Shown: in pieces, positions 9,404 through 19,852 of the stretch
Position numbering within the stretch: the stretch's first letter is position 1
Layout of the letters: every line of letters starts with the position of its first letter
NCBI GenBank assembly: GCA_009801015.1
Contig: VHZZ01005482.1
Location: 18,556-39,914 of the forward strand
Direction: 5' to 3'
Source: Silene noctiflora
Taxonomy: Eukaryota; Streptophyta; Magnoliopsida; Caryophyllales; Caryophyllaceae
Length of the DNA stretch: 21,359 nt
Program-made: the position numbers and the translations under genes
Notes under the pieces: generated by a model
The model's input: only the letters and a program-made list of their open reading frames with translations
Database searches by the model: none
Told to the model about the DNA's origin: nothing

Positions 9404-9472
9404 TGAAAAATTTTAGAGTATCTAAATGGCAAGCTACTACAATGGCAAAATTGGAAAAACTTTAGAGTATAT
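9404..9472 (+). repeat. Diverged direct repeat (TTTAGAGTATCTAAATGGC type)
   Basis: GAAAAATTTTAGAGTATCTA is repeated about 50 bases later as GGAAAAACTTTAGAGTATAT, and both copies lead into CTAAATGGC. It is probably part of a degraded mobile element that also includes the 21-bp repeat further right. Confidence 0.5.
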
Positions 9473-9542
9473 ATCTAAATGGCTCTTGTAGCTTGATTTG
9501 TCATGTCAATATTTCAAGCTACATCGCTTTACGGCTACATAC

Positions 9543-9584
9543 GTCTCCAATGGTGAGCAACATGTCTCCAATGGTGAGCAACAT
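9543..9584 (+). repeat. 21-bp perfect tandem repeat, two copies
   Basis: The unit GTCTCCAATGGTGAGCAACA (plus T) is present twice without mismatch. A partial echo, CTCCAATGGTAAG, occurs near 9698. Perfect identity implies a recent duplication. Confidence 0.85.
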
Positions 9585-10190
9585 GTAGTTTAAGTGGTCT
9601 CACATCACCTTAATCGACCAATAAAAATCGAGCCACTTTGTTTCAAGTATGTAGCTTGGTAGAGCAGATTGCTTTTAAGCGGGTCTGTTTTTCGGTACTC
9701 CAATGGTAAGTTACTTGCTTGACAATTTTAAAAAAGTGCAAGCAAGTCCTTCTATTAAAGGATTGGAGATGATGCTCTTATATGTGATATTTAAGCTAAG
9801 ACACATGTTACCGTTTTGAGGGAGATAAGTGAGGTAAATTGATAAATGCCTAACTGAATTAAATACTCCATTTATTCCAAGTGAGCTAAGACACATATTA
9901 CCATTGGGGTGGATCATCCATTTTAGGTAAGTGTTACCATCTGTCTGGATCGGAGGAAGTATAGAAGGTAAATAAGTAATGGCGAATAAAACATAAACAA
10001 ATAATTAAGACGGAGAGGACATGCTCAAAGCAAAGAAAAACACATCAAATTAAAAGTACCATAAACATAAAAACTCAAAAACTACATTTCCCCCTCTTTC
10101 AGTTGAAACACCAAAGTTATTACACCAAACAAAATACACAAACTACTCCCATTCTTCCAACATAATACACAAACATACAGTCCAGTTATT

Positions 10191-10745
10191 CTAAGTACTA
10201 GTAGTGGTAGTCTGATGAACACGAGTAGTAGTAGTATCACGTCCACCACCAGTAGTATGGCGGGTACCGACATCGCCGCCACCAGTAACACCTTCCATAG
10301 CCTGCTGACCATAATGTTGAGCCGTGTCCTTAACATCCCTAGCTTTCCCAGCCAACTTCATCCTAGCCATCTCAAGCTGATCCGCCCCGACGGGGTGTTG
10401 CCCAGTCATAAACCTATAAATCCAAGCCAACACGGACAAGGCCGCAATCCCAAACGCTCCAGAGGATAAGAACCCTGTTGTCAGGAGAAAGACAGTGATC
10501 GCAGCCGGGACCAAGACCGGGCTGAAGATCACCAGTAGTGGAGTAGCGATTGCGAGGGCAATGACTGTTCCAGTAAGGGTTAATCCTGAGAGGACTAAGA
10601 GCGATCCACCTGCTGTTGCTGCGGTTGCTGCTTTGACAACTTGATGTGCCCTAGGGTTTTGATGCTGACCGTATGGGGTTGTGGTGAGCTGCCCGCGGTG
10701 GGTTAGCTGCTGCCCACCGCCGTGTTGTTGCATGTAATCTGCCAT
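10191..10745 (-). CDS. Oleosin, seed oil-body structural protein (H-type likely)
   Basis: 184 aa, intact. Oleosins coat and stabilise triacylglycerol droplets in seeds by inserting a hydrophobic hairpin into the lipid. The hydrophilic N-terminus (1-38, Gln/Gly/Thr-rich) is followed by the long hydrophobic segment (about 39-112). This carries the diagnostic proline knot, [12 protein letters not shown] at residues 69-80 (PX5SPX3P). The C-terminal part has the amphipathic [18 protein letters not shown] stretch and a Gly/Thr-rich tail ending TTTTST. The length and the extended C-terminal helix region fit a high-molecular-weight (H) seed oleosin; that subtype is inference. The start lies in a good plant context (AACAATGGC), and the promoter is strongly seed-like (sites at 10839-10928). 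The gene is intronless, as many oleosins are. No truncation or frame problem. Confidence 0.98.
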   Translation of the reverse strand: MADYMQQHGGGQQLTHRGQLTTTPYGQHQNPRAHQVVKAATAATAGGSLLVLSGLTLTGTVIALAIATPLLVIFSPVLVPAAITVFLLTTGFLSSGAFGIAALSVLAWIYRFMTGQHPVGADQLEMARMKLAGKARDVKDTAQHYGQQAMEGVTGGGDVGTRHTTGGGRDTTTTRVHQTTTTST

Positions 10746-10838
10746 TGTTGTATATGAAGGTCGTTTATTTTTTTTTTTGTTTTTGTTGTTGTTGTTGTGA
10801 GTTTTGTGTGTATGAATTGGAGTTGTAAGGAAGGTGAG

Positions 10839-10844
10839 TTTATA
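10839..10844 (-). promoter_or_regulatory. TATA box of the oleosin gene
   Basis: TTTATAAAC on the minus strand, about 95 bases upstream of the ATG. A start site about 30 bases downstream would give a leader of roughly 65 bases. That leader is rich in CAA repeats and A, with no upstream ATG, a type of leader associated with efficient translation in plants. Confidence 0.75.
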
Positions 10845-10860
10845 AAGGAGAGAGGTAGGG

Positions 10861-10888
10861 CACGTGTAGGAGGATGTTGAGGCACGTG
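10861..10888 (-). promoter_or_regulatory. Two ABRE/G-box elements of the oleosin promoter
   Basis: CACGTG occurs at 10861-10866 and 10883-10888, 22 bases apart, about two helical turns. On the gene strand both read ACACGTGCC, the ABRE consensus bound by ABI5-type bZIP factors. The pairing just upstream of the TATA box fits abscisic-acid-responsive seed expression. Confidence 0.8.
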
Positions 10889-10902
10889 TTGGGTTGGTTT
10901 TT

Positions 10903-10928
10903 CATGCATGAGTGCATGCAAGTGACGT
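10903..10928 (-). promoter_or_regulatory. RY elements and adjacent ACGT core of the oleosin promoter
   Basis: CATGCATG at 10903-10910 and TGCATGCA at 10913-10920 are canonical RY motifs, recognised by B3 factors such as ABI3, FUS3 and LEC2. TGACGT at 10923-10928 adds a bZIP-type core, and GCACGT occurs near 10943. RY next to ABREs is the classic seed-maturation promoter layout. Confidence 0.8.
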
Positions 10929-10950
10929 TGTGTTATTATGTGGCACGTAG

Positions 10951-11905
10951 CCTTTGTTTGTCAAGGTGTTTCATGCTGTCATACTTGATTCTACTATGTT
11001 AAGAAATGGAGAGTACGAGTACAAAATGTATTCAGCGTAATTTGGGGCAACCAAAACGGTTTTTACTGCAGCGGACTACTTCAAACAAATCTGACCTCGC
11101 GCGACGTTATCGGATAATATTGAGTTCCTGTAGTAGATTTTATATAAGAGCATGTATGAGGGATTGAGGGTGGTGTTGAGATTAGCTAGAAGGTGCTAGC
11201 ACCTTAGTATTGTTGGTGTGAAGGAAATAGTGTGAAAGATTTTATGTTTGAATTTCCTCCCTTAATTGATAAAGTACGATGAAAAAGCATTCATTTAACG
11301 TAAGACCACAAAATTAGAATTTGAGGTACCTTTAGTAAAGTCCAAAAGTTGAAATATAATGTAAAGACATAAAATTAGAATTTTAGATACCTTATTAAAA
11401 TATTAAGGATACAGGGGTTGAAATTTAAGGTGAGACAATTTTGAATTTTAGATACCGCTAAAATCAAGAGTGAAACGAGTATTTTCTTGTCTCATAACAT
11501 ACATTTCATTACCAAAAAATATTCACAATAATATCAAAAAATCTCCGTAGTACATTGATGTCAAAAATTGAACTAAAATGCACAAATAGGCCTCGGAGAT
11601 GCACAAATCGAAAGAAAATATTATCTTGGGATAGAGGGAATACTAAGATGTACCTAGATAACTTGTGACGTCTCACAAGTTGCAAGTGGATGAGCAAATA
11701 AGAGAGTAGGTGGAAGAGGGCTTATAAGTATAACGGTAGCAAGCAAGACTTGTTATTATTCATAAAATTCCAAGAAAGAAATTTTTGAGGCTTTATTAAT
11801 CTCATATTCTCATGTATAGACTATTATATGCAATAATTCCAACTGTAACATATTCATATTCATTATTATGAAATTCATTTACATTTGAGCTAAAATGAAT
11901 GATCG

Positions 11906-11936
<31 letters not shown>

Positions 11937-12146
11937 AAAAAAGCAAGTCATAAATAAGTACATTGACCGACCGGCGAGGGTGAGTGCTTGCTCCCCCTTG
12001 AAGCTGGAGACTGGACTACATAATTGTTTCTCCGACAGGCAACACAACGAACGCGACATGAGAGATCAAGAGCCAACCTGACTTTAAAATTAATTGGACT
12101 CCAAACGGTATATAGCTTGATCAATCACGGTTTGAACATTGTTCTC
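10951..12146. other. Intergenic region between oleosin promoter and esterase 3' end
   Basis: No coding region. A three-copy imperfect repeat lies at 11299-11470 and a 29-base A run at 11906-11934. The right part, roughly 11790-12146, is probably the esterase 3' UTR. A minus-strand AATAAA at 11792-11797 lies about 350 bases past the stop codon, a plausible poly(A) signal. Confidence 0.5.
11299..11470 (+). repeat. Three imperfect tandem copies of a ~65-bp AT-rich unit
   Basis: AAAATTAGAATTTGAGGTACC near 11310, AAAATTAGAATTTTAGATACC near 11371 and TTTTGAATTTTAGATACC near 11439 mark successive copies. The first two also share a following GTTGAAAT stretch. Copies differ by substitutions and small indels. 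It is probably a decayed minisatellite or transposon interior. Confidence 0.6.
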
Positions 12147-15100
12147 TCACAAGATGAAATGATCGATCATATGTTGAATTACATCGGCCCCTTCTGCATG
12201 CATGTAATGATCTTTCACCTGCATTTAACAGTACAGTTTTACTGTAATTAGTTCAATTCCCGAACAATAAGTGGCATGTTTTTCCAACTTTTTTTTCAAT
12301 TAATCTCCCTAGAGATCATCTGTATTAATATAAAGTGAGACAAACCAATTTAACTAAAATTACCGCATAACCCACTAAATCTGAATTCAGAGGGAAATAA
12401 CTACCTCATATATGGGTTAGTGTCAAGTCAATCTCATATAAGATCGTCTCACATGATGATTATAAAACTTGACGAAGTAATTCAGAAGTAGTTACGTTGG
12501 TTCAAAATGAAGGACCAGAATTCCATTGTATGGAAGGAAGAGAAGCAACTACAACAAAAACCTAGTCGTTACAAACATCATTACCCCAATACGTCAAAAG
12601 GTCACACTTATGGTGAAGGTGAAGTAAGGTGATCGAGTGTGGAAACCTTACACTTGTGATGAAAAGATGGACTTGAATGGATGACCCATAATGACACTGT
12701 TTCAGAGAAGCGTATAGACAAACTGTTTTTGTCCTTCGCAATGCAATGTAGTGAGTTTTTAGCTCCATAAAAATGGAAAATGGGGATAGCAAATGATCTT
12801 AACAAGCAAGGCTCGCAAAAGGCGAGTAACAACCACACAGTTCTCATATCTCCAAAAGGAAAAACTAAAATTGAGCAATCACCAATACCGGTGAACCCTA
12901 TGTCATCCTCTCTTAAACATCCAAAATCCTAAAGTTGAAACCAGCTGTAGATAATGTTTATCAAAATTTCATTTATAAGGCACCAAAACAAGTAAATTAG
13001 AAGATATTCGGGTTTGTTATGTTCTGAGTAAAATAACTTAATAACATTTCACTAAAATGCATGCACGCATACATGAACTTAGCCATTCCAGGTAGCTCAC
13101 TGCTTATTTATATATTCTAGAATATTCACTACCTGCGTGCACAGAGAAACCAAAAAAAACAAAAAAAAAAAAGTGAAGAGTGAGACCTGGATCACGCTAT
13201 GAGCAGAAAACCGGCTCCTGCTGGTATGAAAGCTCACATCTACCTTCTCCCATGAGACTCGAGATAAGCCTGTTACAAGCTCCTCTGCAAACAGAGAACC
13301 CAAAAGTCAAATGAATGTCGAGTCGTAAGGGAGCGAGTTGTACAAGCGTGTAGGGAGCCAGCTGATAAAACTTAATTCTAAATTCACCGACTGTGTTTTG
13401 TACCAAAATTTGATAGGCATTGATTAAAAGCTCATCTTAATGTCAACAGTGCTAAATTAGAAAGCCTGTACAGCTGGCAGCTGCAATTGCTTTCAATTAT
13501 GGAGTAATATTCTCGGTGAATCAATGTTCAAACTACCATTTACGAAGAATTCTAAACAACCGTCATTTAAGGTATCACTTTCATCACATTTAACAAAATG
13601 CAAGTGATTAGCCTTACCTAGTAAAGTAGCGATATAGGTACTTATATCGACTGGTTATTTCCAATCATTAGGAGCAATTGATCAAGAGGATCCTATGTTA
13701 CTCCGACACTTCACTCAACTGCCGTGTCACGTGTCGGTGTCCAACACGACACGACACTTAGACACTTCAATTTAGACCACAAAATAGGAAAGTTCACCCA
13801 AAATAACCATGTCCGACAGAGAGTCGGAGTAATACAGAAAGGATCTAACAAGTCTGAATATTTTTACTATCATTTTTAAATTGTTTAGGCATGCTTCATT
13901 TATGTGTCACTTGTACTTCAAAGCCCCACATGGCCAACATATGCCATTTTTGTGCATGTTTTAGTTCAACATTATCTTCCAAAGTATGGGAAGGGGACTA
14001 GCAAAGAACAAACAGCACCAACGAACAAAAAAGAAAAGAGTTATTAACCTTCTATTTTGTCAGAGTTTTCATCTGCCTTCAACGCAGTTTCATCTGGTTC
14101 ACGTGCTTTGCTGTGCTCCTCATAGACAATATGTGGGTATTTCTCATTTAGAGCATCCTCCCACTACCAACACAGATGATTATGTCAGGACAACGCCAGA
14201 GAAAAAATAGAAACAAGACTTAAGAATCAATAAAAGACAATACCTTAGGCAATTCACTCATACGTCTGATGCAGGACGTCCTCCAGCCAACGATATCTTT
14301 AAAATGTTCAGTAAAAGAAAACAGAAAGATACTAAAAATAATCACAGAAAGCAAGAACATTGTAGTCTTGTAGTAGATATAATATCAGAGTAAAAAAAAA
14401 AGATACGATCATATCCAACATTTGAATATGCCACTCTGCGCTTAAATACCCGTAGAGCTGACCTGCATCAAAAGGACAGAGTATCAGATGTAGTCTAAAA
14501 GTGCAAATTAGCAGACAAATAGTAAAAGTTTAGGTATTTAAACATACAGGAAGCAATATTCACTATCGTCGTCCACCATCCTTTTCAGCAATGGAGGCTT
14601 CCCTTCATCTATATCAGTCAAGAAAAGATGTCGGCCTGTTCTTCTAAATATCCAATGAATCACAAGACTAGCAACTTTTTCAACGGCAGTGAAACCGAAC
14701 AGGAATGGTACCTAAAACCACAATAATTAGCCACAACCGTTAAATAGGCCCGAGTTGAAGCTAACAAGCAAACTGTGGTATACGTGCCCAGCTGCAAGCT
14801 GTAAATTCGCGAAAAGATTCTAAGAGCTTATATCCATTATCAGGTAGATCTATAACCACCGTGAGTCCCTGAACCCTAGCGGTCAATAGTCAATAGTAAT
14901 ACCCTTCAAGGATAGGACATTTCTTGTATCCCTTAGAAAACACCAAAAAAGGCCTAAACATACCAAACTATTTCGTGTGACTTTATTTCTCAAGAGACCA
15001 CTGAAGAATTACATCTAAACCTAGAACTACTCCGACACTTTAACAGACAAGGGGTATATTTCTAAGAATATAAATACATAATACACATCTTATACAACAA

Positions 15101-18100
15101 ATCTCCATAAAGATGCAAAATCTTATCAACAAACTTTCTGAAGAAAACCTAAGAAAACTTCGTCACAGCTTTTAGAAAGGGTCTAACCACCACTCCTTTT
15201 TGCTCAAATTATTATCCAGTTCATAATCCACTGGAAAACACCTAAGATGAAGTGATCCTTTTAGAAAGTGCAATAAAGACGATAAGAGATTTTCTCGAAG
15301 CCCTATCCAGAAATAGAAATAGAAATATCACGCCACTTACTAGCACGTAGCTATCACTATATTACCATAGAACGGCTTTGACGTTTAAAAGGCAGACATA
15401 GAGGTAATCACATAATGACATAATACTTCACCGAATCAGCGCCAATATGATTTTGATACACTCACATCAGAGACCAGACCCTATACAGTAAGTTCTTGCT
15501 TAGGTTACATTTTCTCTAAGACCGCCTCCAACACTGATCTCATCCATTTTATATCTAATGATTTCCATGATTTTCCTTACTATCTTAATATCAACAATTT
15601 TACACAAATCATTTCAATAAATCTTTCTTGTTTAGGACAAAAGGCTTACTGCCTTATTTTATCCTTCAATTTCGTAACAAACCTAAACGCAGTAATCATC
15701 CCCACTGTCTATTCTTTAGGAAAATTTCCACTTTGGTGCCCTGAGGTTTGGGCTAATTCCACCTTGGTGCCCTGAGGTTTAGATAATTCCATTTTGGTGA
15801 CATGAGGTTTTGTTTTATTTTCACTTTGGTGACCCAAGTTTTGAGTAAAATTTCATTTTGGTGACCTAAAACATGTAATAGTCAACTTTTATCTTAATTA
15901 ATTACATTTTCAGTAAAATAAAGTGCAAAATAGGATATTAAATTAAATACAAAATAAGATAATCAACCTCATATTGCAAAAATGGCTTGATTTATTATGT
16001 TCAAAATATATTTTTTAGTATAAAATACTAAGAATGTTATGTATAGGTCACCAAAGTGAGAAGTAGTCCAAAACCCTTTGGACACCGAAATGGAATTATG
16101 CAAAACACAGGGCACTAAAGTGGAATTAGGCCAAACCTCAGGGCACCAAAGTGGAAATAATCCTATTCATTAAGTAATGCTTCAGCGCTTCATTTTCAAT
16201 ATTCTGTAAGTTCAAAGACTGACACACCTATTATTACTGACAAGAGAAATCAACCTCAAGCCAACAAAATCTCCAGCACTAATACTGGCAACTAATAATG
16301 CAAAAGTCTATCCATTCTAGAAATAACAAACTGTTCAATGCGTGAAACGATGACTAGATGAGTTAGAACCCGATAACACTAAAAGCCTATTTGGAATGGT
16401 CCAAAGGGTAGGTTTCGTAAGGAAAAGGGGAAAGGGGAAAGGGGGGAAGGGGGTGAAAGTATACAAAATCCCTTGTTTAGTTAGCAAATAAGATAGGAGG
16501 GAAATGGAGGGGAGGGGAATAAAGGGACTCATTTTTACTCCTCCAACCCTAATCGAAATCCCACCCACATAGAAAAAAAATTGGAGGAAACTCTCGTGCT
16601 CCATTCCCTGTCACCCCTCCCTTCCCTCCATCCCCCTCTCCGAGTCTCCTCCCTTTCCCTCATATTTTTGTATCCAAATACACCGTAAGTATGACTAAGC
16701 AAGAGAACATGATTAGTAATGTTGTGCAAAGAAGGGGAAAATGCAAAATCACAGTGATTATAAGGTTATGAATCAACAAAAATCATTTCAGATTTCTCAC
16801 AAACCTAAAAGGCTAGAAATAGGACTCAACTTAATTGTACAATCATTCTAACGCTTTAGCTCCCTAGAATTGTTGCTATTGTGTTAGCTCAAATATTTAC
16901 CCCAAAACAACAGTAAGTTACTCAAATATATCATTCAAGACCCAACTACAGTCAGGTAATTAACTTCGCATATTATCAACAGACAGAGAAACCAACCTCA
17001 ACCAAACACGGTATTCAATAACCAGCAATGTGATTACGATAAGCCCTCGTAAATATAAAAACCTACTCATGCTAGATTGCTGGCAATAAACCACAATAAC
17101 ACCGCATGGCAAAATAAAGAGTTAGGATCAGATCCAATAACTAATATATGGCACAAGTATGAGTACAATTAGTACACTCACACAAAACACATAAAAGGAA
17201 TAATTACCTGTTTGTTACCACGTGAACCAAGATGAGGAGTAGCTACAGCGACAAAATTCATTGCTTGAAGACCTCCAATTGTCCCTATTGAGTTCTCATT
17301 ATCACCCTTAGGTGGTTGATACAGAATACCAATTGCATATCTTGCGACTAAACCACCAACTGAATGTGCAACAAAGGAAATTTTACGAAGCTCTGGCTTG
17401 TTTTCAATAATTTCTTGAACCTGAAATTGATGACCTCGCTTAACCCAATGAAACCAACATGATGTTTTCTCTAACAAATTAGAAAATTAGAACAACCAAA
17501 GGCAAGTTTGCTATTAATTTATATTGTACTTTTAGCAAAAGTCCAGGTTAACCAACCTCTGCTGCCAATCTCTGAGCCATGACATCTACCCCATCTAACG
17601 TCAGCTTTGACCCGTTCCGTTCACTGCCTGTTACATGTATATTATAGTATATCAAGCAAAACTACCTTATAAGAAAGATCCACCACAGACAATTTTCTAC
17701 ACAAGAAACCCTGTTAGGAGATTGTTATATGACCAATCAGCCATAACCCACTAATTAATGATAAAGAAGGATAGAGAAAGCATGTGCACTACAAAACATA
17801 ATTTTTTGCCATGCATCCATAAATTCAACTCTTGTTTAAATAAAGTCACTTTATTCTCATCTATTGGTTTGAACTATCCATGGAAGATGGAAAAAGAGTT
17901 TAGGGCCGATACTTTCATGACTAGAAAGTCACAACTTGATGAATCCACAATCCCGAACAACTCACAATTTACGGATGTAAGTATGTAACAACCAGAAACG
18001 TGACATGGTTGAGAACATCTGTCACATGGGAAAGGCTACTATTTCGAAAGTACACAAATTTTTTAACATAACATTAAGCTTGAACTTGAAGCGATCTAAA

Positions 18101-19042
18101 AGCCAACGGAGAAAAAGAAGTTTCCTTACAGTGAACAAATACTTTATCTGGAAGCATTTTAACGAACTGCTCTGCACCAAACTTCCAATCTGCGGCACTG
18201 CAGCCATAGACACGAGAATTTCTCATATAAACACATGCAACAACCAGCAAGAACATTACATCAGCGCCTCAATCGACCTCCTCTCTATGGCGTAGTAAAG
18301 GCGGGTATACACATCTTCGATCCTATCTCTAGATAACCAATAATGAAAATTGCATGGACTTACTACTAATTCACAATATAACAAGTCCAGGTAATCTAAT
18401 GACTTAATTTGCTTATTCCATTGTTTCCATCATGTATCATCGCCAAAATTAGTCTTTGGCTCCATCGGAAATGAAGAAAGTCGCAATCAAAATAATGACT
18501 ATCAAAATTTAACCCTACATCAAGCACACAGCATACCAACATTCACCTTAAATGAAACTATCATAAGCCCTAACTAAAAATTCAAATTTACCACAACCAA
18601 TATTTACACATTTTCAACCACAACCGAAGACGTAAAACTGAAACAAACAAACAAAACACTCGGAAAACAACATAAAAACATAAATTTCACTTAAAACACT
18701 CAATAACAACAACAAAAACATAAATTTCATTAGAATCAACACAGCATAAACCTTCAACAACAACAAAAACCCGAATAACAACCCGACGAATAATTTGCAC
18801 AATTCAAACAATTCCCCCTAATCACTGGCTTTAAGGAACAAAATGACAAACAAAACTTGACCCAAATGAACAATAAATAAACCGAGAAGAAAGATCAACC
18901 TTCCTAAAATGCCATGAACCATAACAACAAGATGATCAGCAAAATTGGAACCACCATTTTCACAGCTCCAAACATCATGACCTCCATTTACTGTATCCTT
19001 GTGACACACCCCATTTTCTACACTAACCTTATTCTCATCCAT
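12147..19042 (-). CDS. Putative serine esterase/lipase, DUF676 (ROG1-like) alpha/beta hydrolase, 10 exons
   Basis: Exons read 18900-19042, 18130-18197, 17557-17627, 17208-17420, 14548-14711, 14407-14462, 14244-14296, 14049-14163, 13187-13284 and 12147-12218. All introns are GT-AG, every junction keeps frame, and the total is 1053 bases: 350 aa plus stop, the usual family length. Landmarks are VVMVHGILGS (residues 39-48, oxyanion region), FVAHSVGG (110-117, Ser114 the predicted nucleophile), VATPHLGS (153-160), RRTGRHLFL, SNVGYDHIVGWRTS (233-246, His239 a catalytic candidate), WEDALNEKYPHIVYEE, VSWEKVDVSFH and the C-terminal EGADVIQHMID. The family is predicted to hydrolyse lipid or other esters; substrate and location are unknown. 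No signal peptide is seen. The nucleophile elbow is A-H-S-V-G rather than the textbook G-x-S-x-G. On the gene strand no ATG occurs for over 500 bases upstream of the start. Intron 4 (2496 bases) holds two transposons. Exon limits come from splice consensus and family knowledge, not transcripts. Confidence 0.92.
13701..13829. mobile_element. Small TA-flanked MITE in esterase intron 8
   Basis: The 129-bp element runs from CTCCGACACTTC to GTCGGAG and is flanked by TA at 13699-13700 and 13830-13831. The interior near the left end carries nested CGTGTC/GTGTCGGTGTCC/ACACGACACGACAC motifs. Inverted ends are short (about 9 bases, CTCCGAC plus flanking TA) and then imperfect (GACACT against GACTCT). 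Stowaway-like by target site and start CTCC, but divergent from the 8163-8370 copy. Confidence 0.55.
15719..16163. mobile_element. Mutator-like foldback MITE in esterase intron 4
   Basis: 445 bp, flanked by TATTCTTTA (15710-15718) and TATTCATTA (16164-16172), a 9-bp target duplication with one mismatch, as expected for Mutator-like elements. The left end is GGAAAATTTCCACTTTGGTG and the right end reverse complemented is GGATTATTTCCACTTTGGTG. Each arm is built of tandem variants of an ACTTTGGTGCCCTGAGGTTT unit followed by a TAATTCC-type spacer, about five in the left arm and four inverted in the right. The AT-rich centre separates them. No coding capacity. Confidence 0.85.
16386..16683. mobile_element. 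Inverted-repeat element with purine/pyrimidine tracts in esterase intron 4
   Basis: The left end CCTATTTGGA faces an inverted right end, GTGTATTTGGATAC when reverse complemented. Inside, a G/A-rich stretch of GGGGAAA repeats (16420-16460) and a second GGAGGG-rich stretch (16494-16520) oppose a long C/T-rich stretch (16601-16660). The TATTTGGAT-type tip resembles hAT-derived plant MITEs, but no convincing 8-bp target duplication is visible, so class and exact ends are uncertain. Confidence 0.5.
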
Positions 19043-19052
19043 TGACTAAAAT

Positions 19053-19305
19053 CAACCAAAAATTAATAAAATTTCAATCTTTGAGATTAAAATTTCAATT
19101 CAATTCAAACCCAATTAATCCTAATATCTGAAGATAACAAAAAATTAATGAAGTTGCAATCTTTGGATACTAAATTCAATTTCAATTCAAACCCAATTAA
19201 ATATAATGGGAATTGAATAAAATCAAACAAAAAATAAAGTTTCAATCTTTAATTTTGGGTTCAAAATTAAAATTAATTAAACTCAAAACCCAATTAATCC
19301 AATAA
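19053..19305 (-). repeat. Three imperfect repeats in the leader region of the esterase gene
   Basis: TTTCAATCTTT-like and CAAACCCAATTAA-like blocks recur in the same order three times (about 19053-19131, 19136-19200 and 19222-19300). They begin about 10 bases upstream of the ATG, so they lie in the 5' UTR or proximal promoter. On the gene strand this is T-rich with no ATG, which fits a leader. Confidence 0.65.
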
Positions 19306-19852
19306 TTTTGGAAAGTAATTGGAAAATGATGAAAATCAAAATATGAAAATTTTGAAGTGAAATTAGAAATGAAGATCTGGATGATTCTCAGAAAATGATG
19401 GGATTTTATTATTATCTGAAAAAAAATGCAATAATTTAGAGACCTAATTCCGGATATTTATTTATTTATTACTCGTTGTGATAATAATATGAAGAACGAA
19501 AAAAAAAAAATGGCAAGTCTTCTGAAAACTTTTTTCTACTAAATTAATGAAAAATATAACATACAAAATGGAAATTAGATAACTCTCTTTTTTATTTTGT
19601 GAAAAGTCTCTCAATAATGCAATAGGAGACTGTTTTTCTAAAAATTTGGTGATGTCGAAAAACGGTTGAGGGTGTGAAGTAAAAGCAATGGATTAGTGAC
19701 CTCGTTACAAAGGAAAGGAAAGGAAAGAAACATAAGGAAGTAGAGACGCATCGACAGGACTACACAAGTACGTGTATGTTTTCCCCACAATAATGCCCGT
19801 GAATTTTTTTTGTGTTTGGAACAACAAGTCTAGGTGTATATTCGTTATGGGC
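19306..19852. other. Esterase upstream region
   Basis: Probable promoter of the esterase gene. A minus-strand TAATAAATAAATAAATA stretch near 19455-19472 could serve as a TATA-like region, about 420 bases upstream of the ATG, but this is weak. A short GGAAA microsatellite lies near 19711-19728. No coding region seen. Confidence 0.45.

Larger units (their letters stand above)
8371..10080. other. Repeat-derived intergenic region, no gene seen
   Basis: A/T homopolymer tracts occupy 8440-8500. Sequence at 8850-9200 is less AT-rich and may derive from an old retroelement, but no protein homology was recognised. A palindrome plus hairpin lies at 9066-9104, a 21-bp tandem repeat at 9543-9584 and a diverged direct repeat at 9404-9472. 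A possible eroded MITE lies at about 9864-9963, from TACTCCATTTATTCC to GATCGGAGGAAGTATA. The 3' UTR of the oleosin gene should occupy the last 100-200 bases. Confidence 0.55.

Noticed and set aside
10215..10469. Plus-strand open frame over the oleosin gene, and overlapping minus-strand frames
   Set aside because: Shadow frames of the oleosin coding sequence.
13133..13186. A 54-base GT-AG intron followed by a short last exon in the esterase gene
   Set aside because: As the main product it is unlikely: too short for a typical plant intron, and the resulting tail lacks the conserved EGADVIQHMID ending, which is found at 12147-12218.
17178..17477. Stand-alone 99-codon gene beginning MLEKTSCWFHW
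   Set aside because: Its centre is exon 4 of the esterase gene; both ends read into introns 3 and 4.
18614..18811. Hydrophobic open frame of 65 codons
   Set aside because: Translation of T-rich intron 1 of the esterase; no independent support.
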